This document shows, in pieces, positions 42,546-50,829 of a stretch of DNA of 64,000 bases. The notes under the pieces are model-generated. The model searched no databases. It was not told where the DNA came from and saw nothing but the letters and a program-made list of their open reading frames with translations. Positions within the stretch are counted from its first letter, which is position 1. Every line of letters starts with the position of its first letter. Both the position numbers and the translations under genes were made by a program. This DNA is from Streptomyces sp. TSRI0281 (GTDB taxonomy: Bacteria; Actinomycetota; Actinomycetes; Streptomycetales; Streptomycetaceae), in NCBI RefSeq assembly GCF_001905125.1, contig NZ_LWLE01000018.1, forward strand, positions 1 to 64,000. Direction: 5' to 3'.

Positions 42546-43331
42546 CTACGCGTTCACCACTGGGGCGGCGCCGGACGCCCCTGGGTCCGCGAGCAGATCA
42601 TCGATCACGGTGGATATGCCGTTCTCGACCGTGCAGGCGTAGTCGCCGACGGAGTACTCCCCGCCGAGGACTTCCACGAGCTTGAGCTCGACGCCGTTGA
42701 CAGCAAGGGCCGAGGACAGCTCGACCTCGGCCGGGCCGAAGGACTTGCGCTTCAGGACGAAGTCCTTGGAGGTGTCGCGCGAGATGATCTCGAAGGTCTT
42801 GAAACCCGGCCCGTTCGCCTCGGGGAGCGCGTGGACCTGAAGGTGCGGATACAGGCGCATGTCCGACCAGGAATCAGCTGAGTACCCGTCCTGCGCCGAC
42901 ATCGCGATGCGGAAAATCTGGGAACCCGCGCGCGTGACCGTCCCACAGGCACCGCTCTCGCCGTCCGTCAGCTCGATCTCGGCGTACTGCTTGGGGTACC
43001 CCCAGACCTCGCGGCCGAAGGCCACGCTCCAGGGCTGATCCTCGAACTCGAAGAAGTAGGTCACCGCCGTCGTGTCCTTGTAGCGGACCGGGATGACGAC
43101 TCCGGAGTCGTAGAAGGCACCCGGGGTCGCATTGCCGAAGTCCGCGATCTGGACGACGAACCGGTCGTCGGCCGGCTCGAAAGGCGTCGGCTCCAGCAGG
43201 GAGGCGAGGTTCGCGGCGTCTCCCCGGCAGTAGACCGAGAGCGTGCGGAGGTTCTGCGACCAGTACGGCTGGTCGCCGCCGGGGTAGCCGAGGTACTTGA
43301 AGAAGTTCTTCACGTCGTAGTGCTGCGGCAT
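42546..43331 (-). CDS. Acetoacetate decarboxylase-like protein
   Basis: 261 residues from ATG 43331 with AGGAG seven bases upstream. It matches the ADC fold (PF06314): VVQIADFG, EFEDQPWSVAFGREVWGYPK and RLYPHLQVHALP. Lys114 in WGYPKQYA falls where the Schiff-base lysine of clostridial ADC (Lys115) is found. Reaction in the type member: acetoacetate to acetone and CO2; many relatives are instead aldolase-dehydratases or act on other keto acids. Position between an amino-acid-type importer and a GntR/SDR pair suggests catabolism of a keto- or amino acid. Confidence 0.82.
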   Translation of the reverse strand: MPQHYDVKNFFKYLGYPGGDQPYWSQNLRTLSVYCRGDAANLASLLEPTPFEPADDRFVVQIADFGNATPGAFYDSGVVIPVRYKDTTAVTYFFEFEDQPWSVAFGREVWGYPKQYAEIELTDGESGACGTVTRAGSQIFRIAMSAQDGYSADSWSDMRLYPHLQVHALPEANGPGFKTFEIISRDTSKDFVLKRKSFGPAEVELSSALAVNGVELKLVEVLGGEYSVGDYACTVENGISTVIDDLLADPGASGAAPVVNA

Positions 43332-43568
43332 CGTCAACTCCTGTACGAGGTGGGGCGTTGGGGCGATCTGGGATGTGAGCGGTAGGTGGCGAGGAGGCCT
43401 CCGGCTAGTGCCGTGACCGGAAATGTTTGCCCCGTGAAGAGCGTCGTCCGGTGTATGTGATCGCAAGGCGGTCGGCAGCCCTTGCAGCGGAGGCGCCAGG
43501 GTTCTTGGCCAACACGGGGAATGTGCGTGCCGGGCGGCACGGCCCGGCAAAGCTTGCCGGTAGGGATA

Positions 43569-44321
43569 CTAGGTTCTTCCCGCTTCGTGAATCCGGCGGA
43601 GGAACGTCTGCAGTTCGGGCGTGCGCGGGTCATTGAAGATCTGCTCGGGCGGCCCTTGTTCGAGGATGGTTCCTTTGTGCAGGAAGCAGAGTTGGGACGA
43701 GACCTCCCTGGCGAAGGGCAGCTCATGAGTGGTCATCATCATGGTGATGCCGTCGTCCGCCAGTTCACGGACCAGGTTGAGCACCTCGATCACCAGCTCG
43801 GGGTCCAGGGCCGAGGTGATCTCGTCCAGCAGCAGCACCTCGGGGCGCATCAGCATGGCACGCGCGATCGCCACGCGTTGCTGCTGTCCGCCCGAGAGCT
43901 GCTCGGGATAGGCGTCCGCTTTGTCCTTGAGCCCCACGCGTTCGAGCATGACGCGTGCGTCGGCTTCCGCCTGTGCCTTCGAAGCCACCCCGGCGCGGAC
44001 CGGTGTGAGGGTGCAGTTCCGCAGGACCGTCATGTGCGGGAAGAGGTTGAAGCTCTGGAACACGATGCCGACTCTGCGGCGCAGCCTGACCAGATCGACA
44101 CCGTCGCCGGAGACGACGTCGCCGTTGAGCAGGATCTGTCCGCCCTGGATCGGTTCGAGTCCGTTGACGCAGCGCAGGAGGGTCGACTTCCCCGACCCGG
44201 ACGCGCCGATGAGGGTGACGACCTTGTTGCGTTCGACGCCGAGATCGACACGGTCGAGGACCGTGGTGTCGCCGTACTTCTTGGTGACCTGCTCCAGGGC
44301 CACGTGTGCGGTTGTCGTCAT
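43569..44321 (-). CDS. Polar amino acid ABC importer ATPase
   Basis: 250 residues. Walker A GASGSGKST near residue 40, Q-loop FQSFNLFPHMTV, signature LSGGQQQRVAIARAM, Walker B LLLDEITSALD (the usual Pro after Glu is Ile) and switch His TTHELPFARE. This is the GlnQ/HisP group. It powers uptake through the permease encoded immediately upstream (44325-45425, three bases away). Third gene of the transporter operon. Confidence 0.94.
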   Translation of the reverse strand: MTTTAHVALEQVTKKYGDTTVLDRVDLGVERNKVVTLIGASGSGKSTLLRCVNGLEPIQGGQILLNGDVVSGDGVDLVRLRRRVGIVFQSFNLFPHMTVLRNCTLTPVRAGVASKAQAEADARVMLERVGLKDKADAYPEQLSGGQQQRVAIARAMLMRPEVLLLDEITSALDPELVIEVLNLVRELADDGITMMMTTHELPFAREVSSQLCFLHKGTILEQGPPEQIFNDPRTPELQTFLRRIHEAGRT

Positions 44322-44324
44322 GGT

Positions 44325-45425
44325 TCAGGCTCTCTTCAGCTTTGTCCCGGAACGGGCCAGCAGGTAGTCGACGAAGCGGGTCTGCGGGATGGTGACGAGA
44401 ACGAAGACGAAGCACACAGCGGTCACCGCAGAGAGGTTGAAGTCGTTGGCGGAGTAGATCTTCGCCTGGCTGAAGGCGTCGATGATGCCGACGACGATGA
44501 CCAGCGCCGTGTCCTTCTGCAGCCCGATGAACTGGCTGAGCATGGGGGCGGCGATGTTCCGGGACATCTGCGGCAGGATGACGAACCTGAGGACGTCCGG
44601 CTGCGAGAGGCCCATGGAGAGCGCCGCCGAGGTCTGCCCCTGGTTGATGGACTCGATGCCGGCGCGGTAGAGCTCGGCGTTGTAGGCGCTGTAGGTGAGC
44701 GCCAGGGCCGCGATGGCGTAGACGATCGGATCGCCCTCGCTGAGTACGGGCATCTCGGTCAGGGGAAGACCGAAGCAGACCAGGTAGATCAGCACCACGG
44801 ACGGGATGCCGCGGAATACGTCGATGTACGCGATCGCCAGCACCCGGACCGGCCAGAATCCCTTGCCCGGCAGCAGCCGTGCCACGGCGAGGGCCAGTCC
44901 GAAGAGCATGGCCAGGATCTGCGCGCCGACGGCGATCTCGATGTTGATGACGAGAGCCTTGAAGACGTCTCCCAGGCTCTCCGTCATGAACGACACGTTG
45001 AAGAAGGTCTTCTGCACCGCACCCTCGTTGGTGAGGACGAGCAGGCCGGCGACTGCCACGACGGCAACGAAGCCTGTCAGGCCCAACGAGGACACCGATG
45101 CGTTCCTGGAACGGGCGGCCGCGATGCGCGACTCGGTGTAGCGCTCGGCCTCCCACTCCTCGTCCGAGAGCCTGTTGCGCTGGTAGGCCAGCAGGAGCGG
45201 GCCGCCGAGGACGACCGCTGGCAGCACGACTCCGAACACGAGCCGGGGCATCTGTCCGGAAGTGAGAGTTCCGGCGAACTGGTGGCACAGCACGATGGTC
45301 AGCAGGGCGAGGACCGCAGCACCGCCGAGATATCCCGAGGTACGCAGCGGACGAGCCGGGACGAAGCTCTCTTCGCCGGGTGCGGGTCTGTCGGTGGAGT
45401 CCTTGTGGAGCGTTCGGGCAGCCAT
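44325..45425 (-). CDS. Amino acid ABC importer permease with an N-terminal extension
   Basis: 366 residues from ATG 45425, two bases after the binding-protein stop. The C-terminal 220 residues form a HisM/GlnP-type permease (ALVINIEIAVGAQILAMLFG, YIDVFRGIPSVVLIYLVCFG, MSRNIAAPMLSQFIGLQKDT with the EAA-like loop). The first 140 residues add extra hydrophobic segments (YLGGAAVLALLTIVLC, LVFGVVLPAVVLGGPLLLAY) absent from most members. It forms the membrane channel, probably as a homodimer because only one permease is encoded. Confidence 0.92.
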   Translation of the reverse strand: MAARTLHKDSTDRPAPGEESFVPARPLRTSGYLGGAAVLALLTIVLCHQFAGTLTSGQMPRLVFGVVLPAVVLGGPLLLAYQRNRLSDEEWEAERYTESRIAAARSRNASVSSLGLTGFVAVVAVAGLLVLTNEGAVQKTFFNVSFMTESLGDVFKALVINIEIAVGAQILAMLFGLALAVARLLPGKGFWPVRVLAIAYIDVFRGIPSVVLIYLVCFGLPLTEMPVLSEGDPIVYAIAALALTYSAYNAELYRAGIESINQGQTSAALSMGLSQPDVLRFVILPQMSRNIAAPMLSQFIGLQKDTALVIVVGIIDAFSQAKIYSANDFNLSAVTAVCFVFVLVTIPQTRFVDYLLARSGTKLKRA

Positions 45426-45427
45426 GG

Positions 45428-46300
45428 TCAGGCACTCCAGTCGGGGAGTGCCTGCGGGTCGCCGCCGAGGATCGGGTTGAGCCACTTATCCATGATCGAC
45501 TTCAACGTGCCGTCCTTCTCCATGCCGGCGAGGATCTCGTTCACCACCTCGGCGTTCGGCGATCCCTTGGGGAACAGCGGGGCGACATCGCCGCCGACCG
45601 GGTACCTGCCGATGACTTCGAGCTTTCCGTCGGACTTGGCGGCGCGGGGCATGACGGTCGCGGTGTCGTTCAGCGCGGCGTCGAGCTGACCGGCGAGCAG
45701 GGCGTTGAAGAGGTCGTCGTTGGAGCTGAACACTCGGACCCGCTTGGGTTTCAGGGTGTCGTTGGCGAACTTCAGCTGGAGCGATCCGGCCAGAACGCCG
45801 ACAGTCGAGTTCTTGATGGTGGACGGGGAGAGTCCGGAACCGCTCTTGGCGAGGACACCGGTCTCGTAGGTGTTGTAGCGGGTGGAGAAGTCGACGGCCT
45901 TGCGCCGTTCCGGAGTGACGAGGATGTCCCACACCGCGAAGTCGAAGTTCGACGACTTGGCTGTCACCAGCGCCTCGAAGGAGGCGTTGACCAGGGTGAT
46001 CTTCTTGAGACCCGCCCGGTTGGCGATCTCCGCGTCGAGGCAGTACATGTAGCCGCCGTCGATGGTTTCCAATGTGTTGCCCCGGTAACCCGCAGGGAAG
46101 GGCAGCGAGGCGGCGACGGTGAGTTCACCCGCCTTCTTCGTCTTCAGCTCATGGATCTGAGGACTCTTGGTGACCTCGCAGTCTCCGAACGGTTTCGCCC
46201 GATGCGCGGAGTCCGCTCCGGTCCCGCCGGAACAGGCTGTGAGCACGGCGAGGGCGGTGGCAATGACCACTGCACCGCTGATTCTCAGTGACTTCTTCAT
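45428..46300 (-). CDS. Amino acid ABC importer substrate-binding lipoprotein
   Basis: 290 residues. A lipoprotein signal with lipobox LTAC (Cys23) anchors it outside the membrane. The family 3 solute-binding fold shows FDFAVWDILVTPERRKAVDF, TVGVLAGSLQLKF and NDTATVMPRAAKSDGKLEVI. It captures a polar amino acid or small organic acid and passes it to the permease encoded next. First gene of the importer operon; the ligand is not evident. Confidence 0.92.
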   Translation of the reverse strand: MKKSLRISGAVVIATALAVLTACSGGTGADSAHRAKPFGDCEVTKSPQIHELKTKKAGELTVAASLPFPAGYRGNTLETIDGGYMYCLDAEIANRAGLKKITLVNASFEALVTAKSSNFDFAVWDILVTPERRKAVDFSTRYNTYETGVLAKSGSGLSPSTIKNSTVGVLAGSLQLKFANDTLKPKRVRVFSSNDDLFNALLAGQLDAALNDTATVMPRAAKSDGKLEVIGRYPVGGDVAPLFPKGSPNAEVVNEILAGMEKDGTLKSIMDKWLNPILGGDPQALPDWSA

Positions 46301-46699
46301 GTGCGACCTCTAGGGAGAATGACCTCGGAGTACGAGGAGAGGAGCAGCCCGAGTCCACGCCATGCACTGCCGCGCGAACCCTGGAACATCATTGATATTT
46401 CAGTGATGTGGGACGCACGTTATACGTGAGGGTGCGTTTTTGGCCATACCTTTCGCGCAGCGGGATGCGAAGCCACGTCGAGGACGGACAGCCCGCCGTG
46501 TGCCGCGTATCCGACCTCTCCGGGGTCTCAGCAACCGGACCACTGCCGCCGAACGGTCGCCGCCCCCGGCCAGGCATCCTGAACACGGTGATGGCGGCCT
46601 GCAGCAACGGCGCCGGGCAGCAGACGCCCGGACAGCCCGGGATGGGGGACGCCGACACAGCGAACCCCGTCCCGAAACCGCCGCTGACCAGTAACAACC
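46301..46699. other. Upstream region of the importer operon
   Basis: Holds the promoter side of the binding-protein gene. The stretch 46385-46440 is AT-richer (ATTGATATTTCAGTGATG, ATACGTGAGG). No clear operator or gene was identified in the rest. Confidence 0.35.
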
Positions 46700-46876
46700 C
46701 ACGGGGACTCTGGCCGATAAAGTCCGCAGGCTCACCGGGCTCGGCGCGGTAGTCGTCGCGGAATCCCGGGACACTTCCGGTCTTGCCCGACGATGGCCGA
46801 CCCGGAGGGCAACCAGTGCGCCGTTGAGCTCAGCGAGGAGGATCTGCTCGACGAGGAGCTTCATCCCTCGGGCTGA
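46700..46876 (+). pseudogene. C-terminal remnant of a VOC/glyoxalase-like protein
   Basis: KVRRLTGLGAVVVAESRDTS in one frame and MADPEGNQCAVELSEEDLLD in the next, ending at TGA 46874-46876. ADPEGNxxxV is the hallmark of the last strand of VOC-superfamily proteins. A frameshift separates the parts and the N-terminal half is missing. A good terminator follows at once. Confidence 0.5.
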
Positions 46877-46883
46877 GCACGTG

Positions 46884-46913
46884 GGCGGCCCACGCCGTGA
46901 GACGTGGGCCGCC
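46884..46913 (+). terminator. Strong hairpin terminator after the VOC remnant
   Basis: GGCGGCCCACG (46884-46894) and CGTGGGCCGCC (46903-46913) pair perfectly over 11 bases with an eight-base loop. It begins eight bases after the VOC stop codon. There is no U-tract, as is common in high-GC actinomycetes. It may also serve minus-strand transcripts. Confidence 0.7.
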
Positions 46914-47160
46914 TGCCTACTGGTGCTGTGCGTCAGCAGTTCGTGAACATCGCGGAACTGGCGACGACTTCCGTTCCGTACTGACCCTCGTACTCGATCC
47001 GCAGGGACGAAAACAACCTGTACGTGTGGGTCGGAACCCGCTGCGGGCACTTGTACCCGACGCTGTCACGAACAACCCGGTCATCCACACGTGCGACGTC
47101 CGTTCGTCATGTGCACGTTTCCCGGCGCCCACACCTTCCCACATCCCCCGGCCCGAAGGT
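46914..47160. other. Short gap downstream of the MFS gene
   Basis: About 250 bases between the VOC terminator and the stop of the MFS exporter gene. No gene supported. Confidence 0.35.
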
Positions 47161-48783
47161 CTATGCCGTGGGCGTCCTGGCAGGCAGTCCGTCGGCTTCG
47201 TCCCGTCGGCCCTGTCCTGCCGAGTGCTCCGCATCGTCTGCTGCGGCAGCCACGTGTCCGGACCGCTTGTGTGCGCCACGGAGCAGGGTGGCGATCAGGA
47301 TCGCTCCGCCGGCTGTTACGACGACGCTGGCCACCGCGGCGATCCGCATCTCGTGGCTGAAGGCGTCGAATGCCACCCTGCGCAGAGTCTCTGCGGTCTG
47401 GTGCGGCAGGGCCGCAGCGGTTTCGGCTGCGGCTCCGAGGGTCTCCTCCGCCGCTGCCCGCTGCCCAGGGGTGAGGCCGACGGGCGCCTGGGACTCCATC
47501 TGCGAGCGATAGACGGCTGTGCCCATACTGCCCAGGACCGCGATGCCCAGTGCACCGCCGAACTCGGTGGAGGTCTCCGTCAGGGCGGAGGCCGCCCCGG
47601 CGCGCTCAGGCGGCGCGGCGGACAGGATCACCTCGGTGACCACGGCGGCCACGCCACCGATGCCGATGGAGACCACGGCCAGGGCGCTCACCAGATACAC
47701 GATGCTCGAGTCCGTCCGGATAAGAGCCAGTGCGACGTAACCGGCGGCAGCCACCCCAAGCCCGATGGCCATCACATTCGGCTTGCCGATGCGCGGCGCC
47801 ATCGTGGTGGCCAGGGCGATACCCACGGGCATCACGAGGAACGTGGGCAGTGACCACACGGCCGACTCGAACGGACTCATGCCCAGGACAAGCTGCATGA
47901 ACTGCCAATTGAACAGCGAGAAGCCGACCATCGCGAAGGTAGCCAGGGCACCGACGAGCAGCGGCACGTTGAACAGGCGGCTGCGGAACAATGCGAGGTC
48001 GATCATCGGATGGGCGGCCGTGCGCTGGCGGCGGACGAACAGGGCTCCCACGCCGAGTCCGGCAGCGATGCAGACTGCACCGGGCCAGCCGAAGCCGTGC
48101 TCCGCCGTCGTCTTGATGCCATAGACCACGGCGAGGACAGCCACCAGGGACAGCAGGGCGCCGAGCAGGTCGAAGCGGCCCGGCTCGGGGTCGCGGTACT
48201 CGGGCAGCAGCTGCGGTCCGAGTACCAGCAGCAGGATCATCACGGGCACGTTGATCAGGAAGACCGAGCCCCACCAGAAGTGTTCGAGGAGCAGACCGCC
48301 GATGATCGGGCCGACGACAGCACCGCCGGCGAATCCGGCTGTCCAGATGCCGACGGCGGTGGCCCGCTGGCGTTCGTCGGGGAACATGTTCCGGATCAGA
48401 GAAAGAGTGGAGGGGGCCAACGAGGATCCGGCGATGCCCATGAGCCCGCGGGTCGCGATGAGCATCTCGGGGCCGGTCGAACAGGCCGCCAGAATCGAGG
48501 CGAGGCCGAAGGCCGCAGCACCGATCAGCAGCACCCGCCGCCGTCCGATCCGGTCCCCGAGGGTGCCCATCGTGATCAGCAGGCCGGCCAGCAGGAAGCC
48601 GTACGAGTCCATGATCCACAGCAGTTCCGCACTGCTCGGGTGGAGGTCGGCCGTCAGGGACGGGAGCGTGACGAACATGACGGACATGTCCATGGACGCC
48701 AGGACACACGGCAACACCAGGACGGCGAGTCCGATCCACTGCCGTGTTCCGGCTTTTGCGCTCTCTTCGGTCATGTCCTTCAC
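47161..48783 (-). CDS. DHA2-family (14-TM) MFS drug exporter
   Basis: 540 residues, EmrB/QacA type. Motif A (GTLGDRIGRRRVLLIG), motif C (GIWTAGFAGGAVVGPIIGG) and the TM1 sequence LPCVLASMDMSVMFVTLPSL mark the family; hydropathy suggests 14 segments. It expels drugs or metabolites by proton antiport. The start is GTG 48783 or ATG 48774; ribosome-site spacing does not decide. It is divergent from a TetR regulator, the usual layout for a repressor controlling its own efflux pump. The C-terminus is a hydrophilic tail of about 45 residues. Confidence 0.93.
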   Translation of the reverse strand: MKDMTEESAKAGTRQWIGLAVLVLPCVLASMDMSVMFVTLPSLTADLHPSSAELLWIMDSYGFLLAGLLITMGTLGDRIGRRRVLLIGAAAFGLASILAACSTGPEMLIATRGLMGIAGSSLAPSTLSLIRNMFPDERQRATAVGIWTAGFAGGAVVGPIIGGLLLEHFWWGSVFLINVPVMILLLVLGPQLLPEYRDPEPGRFDLLGALLSLVAVLAVVYGIKTTAEHGFGWPGAVCIAAGLGVGALFVRRQRTAAHPMIDLALFRSRLFNVPLLVGALATFAMVGFSLFNWQFMQLVLGMSPFESAVWSLPTFLVMPVGIALATTMAPRIGKPNVMAIGLGVAAAGYVALALIRTDSSIVYLVSALAVVSIGIGGVAAVVTEVILSAAPPERAGAASALTETSTEFGGALGIAVLGSMGTAVYRSQMESQAPVGLTPGQRAAAEETLGAAAETAAALPHQTAETLRRVAFDAFSHEMRIAAVASVVVTAGGAILIATLLRGAHKRSGHVAAAADDAEHSAGQGRRDEADGLPARTPTA

Positions 48784-48843
48784 TCACTCCTGTTTCCTCG
48801 GCTGGCTGCGGCCGGTCGACGATCGCAACTTCCGTCACCTTGC

Positions 48844-48881
48844 GCGTATCCTGTACGCGTCACTCGGCGTACAGGATACGC
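48844..48881. promoter_or_regulatory. Perfect 15-bp inverted repeat, likely operator 1
   Basis: GCGTATCCTGTACGC (48844-48858) and GCGTACAGGATACGC (48867-48881) are exact reverse complements with an 8-base spacer. The repeat lies about 60 bases upstream of the MFS start in the divergent intergenic region, where a TetR operator is expected. Confidence 0.75.
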
Positions 48882-48963
48882 ATGCAGCTCTCCTTCACCG
48901 CAAATGAATTCTCGATCGACCAATTTCCCAGTTCAAGACGTTCAATCCGCCGACCGGGTAGAC

Positions 48964-48993
48964 TTTCGTCACACGGGCGAATGTGTGACGAAA
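48964..48993. promoter_or_regulatory. Perfect 11-bp inverted repeat, likely operator 2
   Basis: TTTCGTCACAC (48964-48974) and GTGTGACGAAA (48983-48993) pair exactly with an 8-base spacer. The right arm runs into the ribosome binding site AAAAGGAG of the TetR gene, so bound protein or an mRNA hairpin here could block its expression. Confidence 0.75.
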
Positions 48994-49005
48994 AGGAGTG
49001 TGGTG

Positions 49006-49866
49006 ATGTCGGATCAGTCGGTCTGCGCGTCCTGCGGAACGGTTCTGGAACCTGTGGAACGGGGGCGGCCGCGACGCTACTGCTCCCATGCCTGCCGGGC
49101 GCGGGCCTACCGGGCGCGAAAAACGGAAGCGCCGACCGGATTCCCGGAGGACGGCATCCTGGGAAGGGGCGTGCCGGAGGGCGGCGGCGCGCCTCATCTG
49201 ACCGTCGAGCGCATCGTGCGGGCCGGGCTCGATGTCGCGGACGCGGAAGGGCTCGACGCTCTGTCGATGCGGCGCGTCGCCACAGACCTCGGCGCGAGCA
49301 CTATGGCCCTGTACAGGTACGTGGCATCCAAAGACGACCTGGTGGCCCTGATGGTGGAGGCCGCGCTGAAAGGCACCCCGCTGCCCGACACGCTGCCGCG
49401 GAACTGGCGCCACGGCCTCGAACGGGCCGCCTACCGCGACTGGGAGCTGTACCACCGCCACCCATGGATCCTGTCGAAAGTCCTGGTGACTGCCTGGACG
49501 CACTCCAGCCCCGCACTCGCCGCGGACAGCGAGAGCGCCTTCTCCGCATTCGACGGACTCCGTCTCGAACCCGCCGACGCGTTCCGCTACATGTTCATGC
49601 TCGCCTCCTACGTACAGGGGGCGGCTCTGACCTACGTCAGCGACGTGGATACGGAGCGGCAGGCTCGAAAGACCGGCCGGCGAACGGCACACAAGCCGGA
49701 CGACGAACGCACTTCGCCCTACGAGCCCGGCGCATACCCACGGCTCGGCCCCGCAATGCTCGCGGGCGCCAACCCCTGGGACCTCGACGCCCTCTTCGCC
49801 TCAGGCCTTGCCGGGGTCCTGGACGGCATCGCCGCCGACATCGCACGGCGTGGCATCAGGGCATGA
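49006..49866 (+). CDS. TetR-family repressor with an N-terminal zinc ribbon
   Basis: 286 residues from ATG 49006 with AAAAGGAG eight bases upstream. Residues 1-38 form a small Cys4 module (Cys7, Cys10, Cys26, Cys30; CASCG...YCSHACRARAYRARK) in front of the normal HTH (RIVRAGLDVADAEGLDALSM, LGASTMALYRYVASKDDLVA). The C-terminal part is the TetR_C ligand domain (AYRDWELYHRHPWILSKVLV). TetR proteins normally begin at the HTH, so the ribbon is an added domain. It likely represses the divergent exporter and itself and is released by a drug. Confidence 0.9.
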   Translation: MSDQSVCASCGTVLEPVERGRPRRYCSHACRARAYRARKTEAPTGFPEDGILGRGVPEGGGAPHLTVERIVRAGLDVADAEGLDALSMRRVATDLGASTMALYRYVASKDDLVALMVEAALKGTPLPDTLPRNWRHGLERAAYRDWELYHRHPWILSKVLVTAWTHSSPALAADSESAFSAFDGLRLEPADAFRYMFMLASYVQGAALTYVSDVDTERQARKTGRRTAHKPDDERTSPYEPGAYPRLGPAMLAGANPWDLDALFASGLAGVLDGIAADIARRGIRA

Positions 49867-50288
49867 GTTGGGGCAGGCGGCTATCAACAAGTGCTGGCCA
49901 TCCGGCAGGGGCAGTACGCGCGCCGGCGCCTGATGCCGGCATGGCGTCCCTGCGGGCAGATCCACGGACCGAAGGGCCCGGAGACTCTGGTGGCCATGGT
50001 CGAGGCCGGGCGTATGGGCGCGGGCGGCGGAGCTGGTCGAACGGTCGACAGCCGTGCCGGAGAGGCTGGCCGGTGACGCCGCTCCTGGGTGGCGGGCCGA
50101 GGCTCAGGCCGCGGCGGCGGCCGTGCGGCAGGCTATGGAGCATCAGGCAGACGGCTTGATGCCGCCGCCCCCGCCGCCCACCCCTGGCCCGCGTCTCTCT
50201 CCCGGAGCCCGGGGATCCGGGAGTCCCACCACCCGCTGGGCATCGACTGGTTCGCGCCCCACCACCCTGCTCACTAAGGGATCCGATC
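49867..50288. other. Gap with weak coding traces
   Basis: About 420 bases downstream of the TetR gene. A piece reading APGWRAEAQAAAAAVRQAME on the plus strand looks protein-like, but no complete gene can be followed. Confidence 0.3.
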
Positions 50289-50758
50289 ATGGTCATCTCG
50301 CCCGACCGCGCCGCTGAGATCCACGGCCGGTCCACCGCCGACCTGCTCCAGCACATCGCCGACCTGCGGGCCCCGCTCCAGCGCGTCAGCCCCCTGCGCG
50401 CCTACTCGGCCGGGCGGGAGGCGGTCACCGGCCCTGAGTGCTCACGGCCGCCGGCCGCAGCCGCCGATGACATGACGGACATCCTGATCCGCACCGCGCC
50501 CGCGACCACCGGAGCACCGCCACCCGAAGCCGCTGAGTCGACGCCATCCTGGACCGCCGGAACCGCAACGCCCTCTGGTGGCACCAGCACCTCAACACCC
50601 CAGAGCCACGCGTGGCCCACAGCGAGCAGATCCTCGCAAGGATCGACTGGTCCCGGCGTCAACACGACCACACAGCCATCAATCGCGCTGTCTTCATGAA
50701 CGCTCTACGCCAACCGAGATCGATCTCGGCTCTGCTGGGCTCGAATTACGGAAAGTGA
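50289..50758 (+). pseudogene. Decayed plasmid-type hypothetical gene
   Basis: ATG 50289 (MVISPDRAAEIHGRSTADLL) is followed after one or more shifts by ILDRRNRNALWWHQHLNTPE, VAHSEQILARIDWSRRQHDH and AVFMNALRQPRSISALLGSN, ending at TGA 50756-50758. The pieces are collinear and protein-like, but no single frame covers them. Family not recognised. Confidence 0.4.
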
Positions 50759-50829
50759 ACCCATCACGGAATCTGCGCCAGAACCGCTACTGCTAAAGCC
50801 AACGGGCCATGGCCCTGCGTAAGAACTGC

